From the NCBI GenBank assembly GCA_963576725.1, contig OY755241.1:25270449-25334448 (forward strand): DNA of 64,000 bases, given 5' to 3'. Below, piece by piece: positions 53,226-63,894 of the stretch; positions within the stretch are counted from its first letter, which is position 1; each line of letters starts with the position of its first letter. The stretch is from Azorinus chamasolen (lineage: Eukaryota; Mollusca; Bivalvia; Cardiida; Solecurtidae). The notes below the pieces were generated by a model that ran no database searches, was not told the DNA's origin, and saw only the letters and a list, made by a program, of their open reading frames with translations. The position numbers and the translations under genes are program-made.

Positions 53226-53279
53226 AATCCTTTACTTCATGAATATTTATTAAATAATTTATGGCATCGTGATTATCGC

Positions 53280-53520
53280 TCTGTTCTTGCATTGACTATC
53301 GCAGCACCTGTTTGGTACACAAATGCATTAACTAAGGGATTCGCTTTGAGACACCTGTTTGGTACACAAATACATTAACTGAAGGGGATCTGTTATTGTC
53401 ATGGCTATCGCAGCACCTGTTTGGTACACAAATACGTTAACCAAAGAGGGTCACTCTGTTATTGCCAGACTATTGCAGCACCTGTTTTGGTACACAAATA
53501 CGTAAGCAAAAGGTAAATTA
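53280..53520. repeat. GCAGCACCTGTTTGGTACAC tandem repeat
   Basis: Four copies of a unit of about 55-65 bp containing CACCTGTTTGGTACACAAAT and a variable TTATTG-C-GACTATCG. Confidence 0.75.
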
Positions 53521-53666
53521 AACTCTATTTTAAGTACCATTGAACCAAGTCTAATTATGGAACTTCCAGGCCAGTGGTACAAACTACAGAATTGTTACTC
53601 CCCTGACTGTCGCAGCATCTGTTTAGACCACATATATGTATGCAGTGAAACCTGTCTAAGCCTGTT

Positions 53667-53868
53667 TTAACCCTTTCCCTCATATTGACGACTGTTGACG
53701 ACTCTGTAAAAGTCACTTTGTGAAACCATTGTATTGCTCCTATAGGAGCAGATGCTCTATCTATCACAATGGTTTCAAACTACAAAATTCTAAAAATTTC
53801 TTTTCTCTAATTATTGCTCCTTTTCGGTAGATTAATTCAAAGAGGTTGTATCTAAAAATAACCTATGC
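53667..53868. mobile_element. P2 MITE, right end lost
   Basis: Left end TTAACCCTTTCCC. Hairpin with part of the first arm deleted (GAAACCATTGTATTGCTCC). Confidence 0.75.
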
Positions 53869-53869
53869 T

Positions 53870-54178
53870 TAATCAAGAATTAGCGTAAACACGTAAAACA
53901 CGTTCTATCGTATAATAACTATTGTTTTTCGGCCCAAAACTACATCAGCTGACAACGGTGTACACTAGTCATCACTGCATCTGTAAATAGCTGATTGGGT
54001 TAATGTCAGCGAATACAAGACAAAGTGTCAAAGCAAAGTTATGGAACTCGAAAACAGCGTGAGAAGCAGAAGCATGTATTGCATGTATTTGTTTTGCGTG
54101 CAAATAGGAAAAGACGTTCAGTGAATTTGACTACCAGAGACAGGTATGGTGGGTAAATGAACCATGTTTTAAGAATAT
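53870..54178. other. Unassigned stretch
   Basis: About 300 bases without gene or recognised repeat. Confidence 0.35.
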
Positions 54179-54179
54179 A

Positions 54180-54560
54180 GCTGAACTTCGATATATCAAA
54201 CTTCAAAGGACCATGTAAATTACTTCGGGATAACAGAAGCTCGAGTTATTCGATTTCTAATGTTGACAAATTTCTCAAGTTCAGAGCTTAATGCAGGTCT
54301 AATGTAACTTACTTTCGACCTGCATTTAGCTGGCACGTGTGTTTCTAAATATGTGCAGTGATATATTTTGGAACATTTCTGTTAGGACCGAACTTTTAGT
54401 TCGAGTTATCCAGAAGTTCGACTTATCCGAGTTCGAAATATCGAAGTTCAAATATATCTTCTCTATTTCTTAACCAAACCCTACGTTGTGAACTGTTTTT
54501 AGAATGGTCTCGAAGAGACCTTTCTACAGAGATCACAACACATGGTTTCATTTTAATGTT
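54180..54560. mobile_element. G4 foldback and an E1 element
   Basis: G4 at about 54180-54450 (GCTGAACTTCGATATATC to GATATCGAAGTTC-type arm). E1 at about 54475-54560 (CCAAACCCTACGTTGTGA and CACAACACATGG). Confidence 0.65.
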
Positions 54561-54897
54561 TGAACTTCGCCCCATTAACCATGTCCCTGTGTTACACTAT
54601 TTTGCATTTGTAAGCGGAGTATATGCGCAGAGCTAAATTACATACTTCCTGTCAAGTCGCTCAACGAGTTTGAAGTGAACCGGAGGTTCAAGGACCATCC
54701 TGTGGGTTGAGTGCATTTTGGAGAAAACTCACTGCGTAAGTAATACTAAAAAATGACAACATAAATAAGTTGCTTCAAGGGAAAGCTTTCTTCGTAGCTA
54801 CCACAGTTACACTTTGTAACACCTAACTAATGAATATTCATATTGACAATATTATGAATAATAATTATCTGCTTTTTTGAAAGGGCATATGAACAAG
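54561..54897. other. Unassigned, with a P1a left arm
   Basis: No gene. From about 54830 the sequence (ATGAATATTCATATTGACAA) is the left arm of the P1a element that hosts the next P3. Confidence 0.35.
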
Positions 54898-55112
54898 TTA
54901 ACCCTTTCGCTGCCAATGCCGGATCTGTGATTACCTATGCAAACAGTTTGGACCCAGATGAGACGCCGAGTAACTCAGCGTCTCATCAGGATCCAAACTG
55001 TTTGTTACTGTTAGTATGTTTTTGAAACAAAACTGAACAAATTCAAAAGAATGAAAATTTGTAGCAGACGACAAAGTTAGCAGAAAACAATATTTGGCAG
55101 CGAAAGAGTTAA
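54898..55112. mobile_element. P3 MITE nested in P1a
   Basis: Bounded by TTAACCCTTTCGCTGCC and GGCAGCGAAAGAGTTAA. Perfect hairpin GATGAGACGCCGAGTAACTC. The host P1a continues with ATAACTGCAGAATCAGA. Confidence 0.88.
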
Positions 55113-55394
55113 ATAACTGCAGAATCAGAGGGACGTTATTGCATGGGCAAACAGAACTGATCCTGACCAGATAGAACCCATATAGGAGCTCTCTGATCTG
55201 GGTCTAGTCTGTTTGCAGAGACGTATATATGTGCATACTGTTAACAACGGTTGCTCAACAGAAGTCTAACACAAAGTCTAATTCTGTGTTGTTACGGTTG
55301 TTTGTAGCTTAATGCAAGACGAAAGTGTAATACAGAAAGCTACCAGAGAAACTTTCTATATTGCTTTCGTCTTGCAACCCTTTACCTGAGGAGG

Positions 55395-55454
55395 ATTCTC
55401 TCTCTCTCCCTCTCTCTCTGTTTCTGTCTATCTCTGTCTCTCTCTCTGTCTGTC

Positions 55455-55487
<33 letters not shown>

Positions 55488-55690
55488 ATCTCTCTCTCTT
55501 TCTGTCTATCTCTGTCTGTCTCTGTCTGTCTCTCTCTGTGTCTCTCTGTCTCTCTCTCTCTCTCTGTGTCTGTCTCTCTCTCTGTCTCTGTCTGTATGTA
55601 TGTCTCTCTCTCTCTGTGTCTCTGTCTGTCTCTCTCTCTCTTTCTGTCTCTGTCTCTCTGTCTCTCTCTCTCCCCTCTCTCTCTTTGCAT
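55395..55690. repeat. TCTCTG/TCTC microsatellite
   Basis: About 300 bases of TC with frequent TG. It produces long Ser/Leu-rich and Arg/Glu-rich frames on both strands that are not genes. Confidence 0.93.
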
Positions 55691-55913
55691 CTCTTCCTCT
55701 GTCTGCTTCGCTCCCTTTCTAACCCACTTCTTTTCTTCCTCTGTCTTCACTGTATTTATTTTCCCTATATCTATTCTATCTCTATATCTCTTCTTTGTTT
55801 AGTCTGTCTTGACGTCCTTCGTATTTCCTTTTGTGCAGTTGTGTTGTTACAATTTTTTGTATTCTTACATTTCAGATTTTAAATTTGTTTACTGTTGTTG
55901 CACGCATTAGAAA

Positions 55914-56121
55914 TACAGTAAAACCTCTCTAAACCGGACGATTAATTTAGTATAAATTTTGACCTTGGAGACAGGTGGCAGCTTAATGCAGGGTGAACCT
56001 CGTGCAGAAGGCTCCTATAGGAGCTTTATGCATGACTTTCATCCTTCATTAAGCAGCCATCTGCCTAAAAGTATCTAAATTCTTCTCTACTAGAATTCCG
56101 GTTTAGTGAAGTTTTACTGCA
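55914..56121. mobile_element. G3 foldback element
   Basis: TACAGTAAAACCTCTCTAAA to GTTTAGTGAAGTTTTACTGC. Core AAGGCTCCTATAGGAGCTTT. Confidence 0.85.
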
Positions 56122-56189
56122 TTATGCTCCATTAATCTATCAGAAAGAAATTCATTTTGTCAGAGCTACAGATAAAGGTGTGTATCCAC

Positions 56190-56280
56190 ATACTTTGACC
56201 ACTCTTTAGAATCGCCTGGAAGAGATGATTCTATAGAGTGGTCACAGTATTTGGGGTTGGTGGAAAAATAAAGAGCTATT
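56190..56280. mobile_element. E1 foldback, short
   Basis: TTTGACCACTCTTTAGAATC, loop, GATTCTATAGAGTGGTCAC. Confidence 0.75.
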
Positions 56281-56404
56281 CTTGAAAACCGCATCTTATC
56301 TGTACCTGTTTTGTATTTTGGAAATATATGTACGTGTTTCATCTTGCATTTCTCACAATGCATATAATCTGCTTAACTTCGTTGGTATTTGAAATGCTTT
56401 ACTA

Positions 56405-56831
56405 AAGTCAACCCTTTGTCAGATGAACATTCGTGTAAATAATGCATGTATATTAATTGGATGAATAGCTATAATGACCATCATGAACAAAGGCATATTG
56501 TTACCATGGTAAAAACTGTAGACTCTGGTATATATTATTTCATAAGCAATCAGAACAGATCCTGATATATAGGCTCCAATAGATATCAAAGGAGAAAAGA
56601 GTTAACCCTTTCCTCCATAAATACGCCTTTCTACGCCTCTGTAAAAGTCACTTTTTGAAAGCATTGTGATGAATAGAGCATTTGCTCCTATAGGAGCAAA
56701 TGCTCTATTTATCACAATGGTTTCAAACTACAAAATTCTAAAATTGTCCTTTCCTCTAGTTAATGCTCCTTTTCGGTAGATTTATTCAAAAGTGGTTGGA
56801 TCTAAAAATAGCCTATGAGGGAAAGAGTTCA
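56405..56831. mobile_element. P1a remnant with P2 inserted at its end
   Basis: P1a arm at about 56405-56600. P2 at 56602-56831 starts TTAACCCTTTCCTCC and ends GAGGGAAAGAGTTCA, with a perfect ATTTGCTCCTATAGGAGC core. Confidence 0.72.
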
Positions 56832-56955
56832 AAGGTAGTGCTATATTTGTATCTTAGTTGGTCTTTATACATTCGTACAGTCTGAGTGACAACATATTTG
56901 GATACTGACGAGATGACGAGTAACTCGATCTCTAATCTGGATCTAAACCTTGTAT

Positions 56956-57156
56956 TTAATTCCTTCCGTGCCACAATGCCGGATTTATGATATCATGTGC
57001 AAACAGTTTGGATCCAGATGAGACGCCGAGTAACTCGGCGTCTCATCAGGATCCAAATTGTTTGACACCATGTTTTATGGAAGAAATGCACACACTTACA
57101 CTAAAAACAAACGAAACTATGCCCAGCAGACGACAATGCGGGCACCGAAAGGGTTA
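56956..57156. mobile_element. P3 MITE
   Basis: TTAATTCCTTCCGTGCC to GGCACCGAAAGGGTTAA, hairpin GATCCAGATGAGACGCCG perfect. Confidence 0.87.
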
Positions 57157-57199
57157 ACAGAGCTACAGATAAAGGTGGGTACCCAAATACTGTAATTGT

Positions 57200-57310
57200 C
57201 ATTTCTCCGCCAAACCCTATGTTCTGGTCATTCTTTAGAATTGTCTCGAAAATACAATTCTAAAGAGTGGTCACAATATAGGGTTTGGTGGAGAAATAAA
57301 GGAGTTATTC
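57200..57310. mobile_element. E1 foldback, good copy
   Basis: ATTTCTCCGCCAAACCCTAT, ATTCTTTAGAATTGTCTC, CAATTCTAAAGAGTGGTCAC, ATAGGGTTTGGTGGAGAAAT. Confidence 0.85.
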
Positions 57311-57749
57311 TTGAAAATGTTTTAATTTATGCATCTTATCTGGACCCCTGTTATGTAAATTCTCCCAGTGCGTGCCAAAAGATAATTGCCAATTGCCAAC
57401 ACAGTTCTCTTATTCTTTAATTTATCCTTTCAAAAGAAGGGAAAATGCCACTCATTTACAATTCTGTATTCAATAGGTTTCTTCTAATTAACCTTAGACC
57501 ACCACCACACTTTGATAGTTAATGATTTCTGTGCTACGTATTGCCGTCTGTTAAGTTTGTCGTCTGCTTGTATTTTCTTCATTTTTTGTAGAAGCGAATA
57601 TAATCACGGCACCAAACAGTGTGGCTCTTGATGAGATCTCGAGTCACTCGGAGTTCTGATCTGAGTCCAAACTCAATGCAAAGGTGATTGCGGATTCGCC
57701 ATTGGCCGAAAAAAGTTCGAGGCGCGCGCGTTATGTAAATATATCATCC
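57311..57749. other. Unassigned, with a P3-like stub
   Basis: P3-like GATGAGATCTCGAGTCACTC at about 57632. A CG-rich GAGGCGCGCGCG lies at 57719. No gene. Confidence 0.35.
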
Positions 57750-57957
57750 CTTAGCCTGCTAAGAAAATGAAGTCTACTTAAACTACGGTCTGTCACAGTT
57801 TTCACTAGCTTCCGGTTCATTCAAGCTTTTGAGAGATTATTGACAGAGTTGTCAAACAGCTTGGATCCTGATGAGGCACCGAGTTACTCGGTGTCTCATC
57901 TAGACCCAAGATGTTTGCAAATGCGAGACAGGGCGCGCTCAGCAGGCAAAGGGTTAA
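57750..57957. mobile_element. P3 MITE (reverse orientation)
   Basis: CTTAGCCTGCTAAG to CAGGCAAAGGGTTAA. Core CACCGAGTTACTCGGTG. Confidence 0.8.
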
Positions 57958-58119
57958 CCATTAACACGATAGAGGCGTCTTCTCATAAAACATGATTCTA
58001 CAGTTTCTGCCATGGTAAAAGAAGAACCCCACGTTCATTATATGGTTATAAAAACCAATTAATCAATATCGATATACTGCAGAAGATGTCTAAAGCGTTC
58101 ATTTATTTATTGATCATAG

Positions 58120-58498
58120 GAGTATTAAAAAGCAGGTGGTTGCTTAATGCAGGGCAAATGTAATGAAGAAAGCTCCTGTATTACTTTTGACCTGTATTAA
58201 GCTACCACCTGCCTTTCAGACCCATAATTAATCTTTTGATGGCCGCTTAACTCTATCCCCATTCTATGTTTATTCAAAATTTTAATATTCATGGGAAAAT
58301 TAGTGATAATGAAATATGGCAGGTGGAAAAGTGTAGCCATTTAGAAAGTAAAGAAACAGATATTTCAAATTCCATTAGCAAACAGAGCAGACCTGGTCAG
58401 ACGACTTCTATAGGAGTCGTCTGATCTGGGTCTACTCTGTTTGCAAATGCGTTAAAATGCGTTAATATAAAGATAAGGGTTAAGACAGGTTCTACTGA
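58120..58498. mobile_element. G2 foldback hosting a P1b insertion
   Basis: GCAGGTGGTTGCTTAATGC / GCTACCACCTGCC arms. The right arm GGCCGC-TTAA is followed by the P1b copy and resumes GACAGGTTCTACTG. Confidence 0.83.
58247..58483. mobile_element. P1b MITE with clear TTAA duplication
   Basis: Inserted in GGCCGCTTAAGACAGG of G2; TTAA is present at both ends. Intact G2 sites at 6965 and 63733 read CCGCTTAAGACAG, giving empty-site comparisons. Terminal sequences are decayed (CTCTATCCCC / AAGATAAGGG). Confidence 0.88.
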
Positions 58499-58499
58499 A

Positions 58500-58755
58500 G
58501 TTATAATTCCTAACACGAATACTCACCTGGTGAATGGTTAAAAATGTGTGCATGGCGTAAATATTTTCAATGCACGTTTATAGTTAATCTATTGAGAATA
58601 TACACCTAAAGTTTGATGCTTGTTATAACATGACTGTACGTCTATATTGCAAGTGATTTTGTCACCTTTTGAAGAAAAACAGGGTTTTTTTATTTTCTAT
58701 ATTTAGAAGATATAGATAAATTACCTAAATACATGTACATACATTTATACGGAAG
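58500..58755. other. Unassigned
   Basis: No gene or repeat recognised. Confidence 0.35.
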
Positions 58756-58759
58756 AATG

Positions 58760-58962
58760 CTTAACTCATTTCCTCATATTGACGCCTTTTGGCACTTTGC
58801 AAAAGTCACCTATTGAAACCATTGTGCTAAATAGAGCATTTGCCCCAATTGGAGCAAATGCTATATTTATCACAATAGTTTCAAAATCTAAAAATTTTCC
58901 TTTTCTCTAGTTAATGCTCCTTTTCGGTAGATTTACTCAAAGCTTATGAGGGAATGCTTAAT
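58760..58962. mobile_element. P2 MITE
   Basis: TTAACTCATTTCC to GAGGGAATGCTTAA. Core CATTTGCCCCAATTGGAGC. Confidence 0.75.
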
Positions 58963-59048
58963 GACCTGTGAGGCATGTCTGATATTCACATAAATGTATA
59001 TGAACAGTTTTCATTTTGTTTGTTTTAAAAACATTATCAGAGTAACAA

Positions 59049-59292
59049 CTACAGAAAAATCTCGATTATTCGAATTTCCTTTATAGAAGAATATTTTGAT
59101 CCTTTTAGGCAGGTGGCTGCTTAATGCACGGTGAAAGTCATGCAGAAAGCTCATAGAGGAGCTTTCTGCATGACTTTCACCATGCATTAAGCTGTCACCT
59201 GTCTTAAAGATCCATAATAATACGAATTTTAGTGTTCGAATAATCGATAATGATACGTATTTTAGTGTTCGAATAATCGAGATTTTACTGTA
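59049..59292. mobile_element. G4-like foldback (CTCGATTATTCGAAT)
   Basis: TACAGAAAAATCTCGATTAT to ATAATCGAGATTTTACTGTA. The inner palindrome GCAGAAAGCTCATAGAGGAG / GCTTTCTGC and GGCAGGTGGCTGC arms are shared with G3. Confidence 0.83.
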
Positions 59293-59685
59293 GTTTGAAT
59301 CCTGGTAAGACATCAAGTTGTTATGCGTCTCATCTGGATCCAAACTGCTTGAAAACGTGATCATGTGACTCGCCCGTGGCAGCGAAGGGTTTAGCCCCTT
59401 CCCCCAACATGACACATATTCTAATAGAGTAGACTCATACGAGACAGTTCCTGAAGGCGCTGTCTGATCAGGGTCTGTCTGATCAGGGTCGGTTCTTTTT
59501 TTGCTTATGAAATCATATATCTGATTCTAAAGTTTCCTATGCGAACATGCTAATATAAAAATTGTCTTGTTCAGATACTGAGTAACTTGATATGAAATTA
59601 ATATTTGATACTCTAAACAAAAATGAAACTCAAGCAGACGAGAATATTGCAGACGAAATGTACTTAGCATTGACTAGTACCCGGT
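59293..59685. mobile_element. P3 and P1 remnants
   Basis: Inverted P3-like copy to about 59395. P1 fragment with a duplicated GTCTGATCAGGGTC at 59459-59490. Confidence 0.5.
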
Positions 59686-59884
59686 TTAACACTTTCCTTG
59701 TCACAGGCCTTTGCAAACAGATTGGGTCCTGATGAGACGCTGAGTAACTCGGTGTTTCATCAGGATCCAAACTGTTTGATTATTTGATGGAATGCTTTAA
59801 AAAGAAACTTAAGAAAATGTCTTTCAAGCCTGAAGTTAACGAACATCTGAGGCGACGGAATTTCTTTGATTGCGAAAGGGTTAA
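59686..59884. mobile_element. P3 MITE abutting P1b
   Basis: TTAACACTTTCCTTG to GCGAAAGGGTTAA. Its right TTAA is the left TTAA of the next element. Confidence 0.82.
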
Positions 59885-60120
59885 CCCTTTCTTTCCCTGT
59901 TCTACATTTATTTCAAATTTGAATACCTACTGAATATTCATGGACAAAATAGTTGTAATGAAATATGGCAGATGGAACATTGTAGCCATTAACAGATCTA
60001 TCAAATTGCATAAGCAAATAAAGCAGACCCTGGTCAGACGGCTCCTATAGGAGCCGTCTGATCTGGGTCTACTCTGTTTGCAAATACGTAAACACATGTC
60101 TATATGAAGGAAAGGGTTAA
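59881..60120. mobile_element. P1b MITE
   Basis: TTAACCCTTTCTTTCCC to GGAAAGGGTTAA, perfect core GGCTCCTATAGGAGCC. Confidence 0.87.
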
Positions 60121-60360
60121 ACAGTTGACCTTATGTCAGGTCAATGTATAATTTATCTACCAATTACATGTAGAATTTCCTATTGAAAACATAGAGGTAT
60201 ATATAGACGTACTAATACATTGATATTTGATCTTCTCGGGCTCATGGACTCGACAATTTAATTCAAGGTTTCTACAAAACGGAACTTCTTTACTTTTCAA
60301 ACGACTAATATATTTGCCAGATGGTTAAGATTTGTTGATAAAGAATAAACAAACACCATA
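60121..60360. other. Unassigned
   Basis: No gene or repeat recognised. It would be part of an NMRAL1 first intron if the 60.4 kb exon is real. Confidence 0.35.
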
Positions 60361-60361
60361 C

Positions 60362-60480
60362 CTTGTATTTGTCCTTGGTTCACCGAATACACAAGTTTAA
60401 GCTTTAAAATTGACATGGACCGGACGACACAAGCGTAGCTAGCAACAGCCCAGTGCGCATGCGTTAATTATATTTTGTTA
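60362..60480 (-). promoter_or_regulatory. Candidate NMRAL1 first exon and NRF1-type promoter
   Basis: Plus strand GTGCGCATGCGTT (60453-60465) matches the NRF1-type TGCGCATGCG palindrome. On the minus strand about 90 bases of non-repetitive sequence follow and end at ACAAG|GTATGG (60362/60361), a good donor. NMRAL1 needs a 5' UTR exon. The 10-kb distance and the link itself are inference. Confidence 0.33.
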
Positions 60481-60540
60481 TTGATTTCGATTTATTGACT
60501 AAGAGAGGCTAATCTATAGACATGCGTTTACCTTTGACGC

Positions 60541-60746
60541 TTAACATGCTAGTGGCGAATTCGTGACAACATTTGCAAACAGTTTGGATCCAGATGAGAC
60601 GCCGAGTAACTCGGCGTCTCATCAGGATCCAAATTGTTTGATGCTATATGTGTTTTGTTTTAAATAAAAACGAAGAAAATTCAAAATTTAAAGTTTATGC
60701 AGACGACAAATTTAGCAGACGACAAAACGTGACAGCGAAGCAGTAA
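60541..60746. mobile_element. P3 MITE
   Basis: TTAACATGCTAGTGGC to GACAGCGAAGCAGTAA, perfect GATGAGACGCCG hairpin. The host flank ends TTTGACGC. Confidence 0.83.
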
Positions 60747-60747
60747 G

Positions 60748-61980
60748 TCAGGGATTTGTAGGAAATTAGCAAACGCGACAGTGTCAGCTACTTGTTTGAA
60801 CAGATAAGTTCCCGCAGTGTGTTTGGTTTAGTATTGATTTATGTTATTTCATTGTAGTGATAAGAACAAACAAAAATAAATAGCTGACGGTCAATTTGTA
60901 CAAATATTGCAAAATATACAAAAATATTATAATGGGCGTCTCTAAACACTTACTCCATGAATATAAAGTCAGAAATATTGACTGCAGGAATATTAATAAG
61001 CTGGCTTTTTAGTGGCAGAAACTGAATTATATTTCATAACCAAACAGAGTAGACCCTGATCAGACGTCTCCTACAAGGGTTGGCTGATATGGTTTTATTT
61101 CCGTTCACAAGGGTGCCACAATGCGGAGTAATGGTTAATCTTTATTTGATGAATTTTAATTCATGATTCCGTCAATTATTACTGCTAATTAATCACTTCT
61201 TTATCAAAATAATTAAACAAGCAATTTTATTGCCAGGTAAGATGGTGTAGACCAAATGTGTAAAATATAAACTAATTGTTCTGACTGTTCAGCTCCTGCA
61301 CAGGTGTACAGGACTGGCTACTTAATTGTATGACTCTTTTGCCATGACAGACGCTTTAGAATCAGATACATAGCATTCCTTAAGCAATCAGAGCAAATCC
61401 CGATCAGATCCGTCCATTCTGGGTCTACTCTGTTTTCAAAGGCGTGAAAATGTGTTTCCATCAGGGTTAGTGCACTCTCATGTAGCGAATTACAGCCCGC
61501 TCTTCTGCGCTTTTGTTGATTTTGGTTTTAAAGTGGTTTTACTCTCAATTCATAACAGGTGGATGAAGGTCATTGATTGACTCCTGTCATCGTTCTGTAT
61601 TTGAAATAAAAACAACAAAGCACTGTTCCAGGAACAGAAAAATATTGTTAGAACACGTACCGATCTACGGGTATTACAAACTTCCTACCACCGGAAGTGT
61701 CCGTTCGGGATTCAGACTATCGGCAGTGAGGGGTTTACCATTTATTCCATGAATATTCAATTCAGAAAAAATAACCGTATGGATATTGATTAGAGAAAGT
61801 TTTATTATGACATCACGAACAAGGCATTGTTTCTATGACAGAAATTGTAGAAACAGCTCTATGTTATTTCATAAGCAAACAGAGCAGAATCCGGTCAGAC
61901 GGCTTCTACAGGAGCCGTCTAATTTGGGTCTATTTTAATATCAAAGGCGTAAAAAGACATATGAAAAAGGTTATTCATTG
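60748..61980. other. Three P1a remnants and unassigned sequence
   Basis: Decayed P1a copies at about 60945-61135, 61320-61465 and 61735-61975, the last with core GGCTTCTACAGGAGCC. No gene. Confidence 0.45.
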
Positions 61981-62045
61981 AGGGGTTTTGCTATATATTC
62001 AGAGGTCCAGATAAGAAGCGTAAATTAAAACATTTTCAAGAATAA

Positions 62046-62150
62046 CTTTCCCCACAAAACCCTGTATTGTGACCACTCTTTAGAATCGTCTTTTCGAGAC
62101 GATTCTAAAGAGTGGTCACAACACAGGGTTTAGTGGAGAAATGACGATGT
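62046..62150. mobile_element. E1 foldback, best copy
   Basis: TTTCCCCACAAAACCCTGTA, TGTGACCACTCTTTAGAATC, loop GTCTTTTCGAGAC, GATTCTAAAGAGTGGTCACA, CAGGGTTTAGTGGAGAAAT. Confidence 0.88.
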
Positions 62151-62280
62151 TTGTATTTAAGTACGCACCTATGTATCTGTTGCCCTGATGTTTGTTTTTT
62201 ATCAGTAACCTGCTTTATAAAACATCCAATTTTATTCATTGATTGGTTGCTTTAAAGGGGTTATTCTCTATATTTACAGT

Positions 62281-62526
62281 TTAACACTTTCGGCGCAAAA
62301 TTTCTAATTGTCGTCTGCAAACCAATTTTGTTAAATCATTCGGCAAAATAAAGAAATGAGATTAATATACGCAAATTTCATAAGAATAAAGCACAGATAT
62401 ATAAATGGAGTTTGAGAAAAAAAGTGAAGTTCCTGATCAGTCGCCGCCTTGAAAAGGCGGCGTCTGATCTGAGACTGTACTATTTGTCGTGGGGCATTTT
62501 TGCGACATTGGCGGTGCAGGGGTTAA
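62281..62526. mobile_element. P5 MITE
   Basis: TTAACACTTTCGGCGC to GGCGGTGCAGGGGTTAA. Hairpin CCGCCTTGAAAAGGCGG. Confidence 0.83.
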
Positions 62527-62550
62527 CCTGTATCATTTGTAATACAAACT

Positions 62551-62735
62551 TTAACTCTTTGAGTGCACTGTCATTTGCAAACAGTGTAGACGAAGATCAG
62601 AAATCTCTTACAGGAACCCTCTGATTAGAATCTGCACTGTTTGTCATTAAAAATCCTTTAACAAAGTCCAGCCTTTCATGCTAATTAAGTGGGCTCTATA
62701 GTTAGATACTAAACATTCAGCGTTGAAAGGGTTAA
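62551..62735. mobile_element. P6 MITE
   Basis: TTAACTCTTTGAGTGC to CAGCGTTGAAAGGGTTAA. Hairpin GCAAACAGTGTAGACG / GTCTGCACTGTTTG-type with a decayed centre. Confidence 0.77.
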
Positions 62736-62882
62736 ATCTGAAATGAAACTTTTATCAGATAAATGTAATTGGCATTTTGATTACTTGGGGGCATTCACGA
62801 AAGTGAAATAAACGTAATGAATGTAACTTTTAGCAACACGTTATAACATAGTCCATAGCTCGTCGTATATAGAAAACTTGTC

Positions 62883-63134
62883 TTAACCCTTCGCTCGCTA
62901 TTCACGTCAATATACCTACCTGTAAATAGTGAAGACCCAGATGAGACAGCTCCTGTATAGGAGCTGTCTCATCAGGGTCTGCACTATTTACAAATTGATT
63001 GTGCAACCAGTTCACTCCACAGCAGTGATTGCACAGTGAAATACGAATACACAGTGAAGGTATATGTAATTATACAACAGGGCATGGGTAAAGAAGGAGA
63101 AATGTATTTTAAAATTCAGCAAGCGAAGGGTTAA
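62883..63134. mobile_element. P4 MITE, best copy
   Basis: TTAACCCTTCGCTCGC to AGCAAGCGAAGGGTTAA. Core ACAGCTCCTGTATAGGAGCT, arms GTAAATAGTGAAGACC / GGTCTGCACTATTTAC. Confidence 0.88.
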
Positions 63135-63341
63135 TCCTTTACTCCGTGAATATTCATGGAAAAGATAATGACATTATGAATATTAACGGACACGGGAATG
63201 CTTGACCTTTACGGAAACTGTAGAATCATATTTATATTATTAAACAAATAGAGCAGAACCTGGTGAGACAACTCCTATGTGATCAGGGTCTACTCTGTTT
63301 ACAAAGGCGTAGAACGGCGTGTTTATAGAATAAAGCGTTAA
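63131..63341. mobile_element. P1a MITE sharing TTAA with P4
   Basis: TTAATCCTTTACTCC to AATAAAGCGTTAA. The hairpin is shortened (CAACTCCTATGTGATC). Confidence 0.75.
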
Positions 63342-63377
63342 GCGCTCATTCGTGTTTTGAACTCAGTCATGAGCAGT

Positions 63378-63757
63378 AAAAGCAGATGGTTGCTTAACCC
63401 ATTCCCTCATATTGACGCATTTTGACGACTCTGCAAAAGTCACTTTATGAAACCATTGTGATAAATAGAGCATTTGCCCCATTAGGAGCAAATGCTCTAT
63501 TTATCACAATGGTTTCAAACTACAAAATTCTAAAATTTCCCTTATCTCTAGTTAATGCTCCTTTTCGGTAGATTTATTCAAAGTGGTTGGATCTAAAAAT
63601 AGCCTAGGAGGGAATGGGTTAATGCCGGACAAGGGCAATGCATCACGCTCCTGTAGGAGCTTTCTGCATTACTTTTGACCTGCATTAAGCTACCACATGC
63701 CTTACATAGCCATACTTAGACATATGTTTATGGCCGCTTAAGACAGATTCTGCTGTA
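63378..63757. mobile_element. G2 foldback hosting a P2 insertion
   Basis: GCAGATGGTTGC-TTAA, P2, TTAATGCCGG, core CGCTCCTGTAGGAGCTTTC, right arm CCGCTTAAGACAGATTC to TGCTGTA. Confidence 0.82.
63394..63622. mobile_element. P2 MITE nested in G2
   Basis: TTAACCCATTCCC to GGGAATGGGTTAA, at the same TTAA of the G2 arm as the copy at 6630-6842. Core ATTTGCCCCATTAGGAGC. Confidence 0.87.
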
Positions 63758-63894
63758 TTTGGGAAAATGCAAACTTATCAGGACCCAAACTGAATGACAC
63801 ATATATAGGTTACGTCTTTGAAATAATTTTAAGAAGGTCTGCTTCGAAATACATGTACTGAATAAATAAGAGGATGTATTGTGTCCAACATTCT

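Noticed and set aside
55361..55882. Ser/Leu-rich plus-strand frame and Arg/Glu-rich minus-strand frame
   Set aside because: Products of the TC/TG microsatellite.
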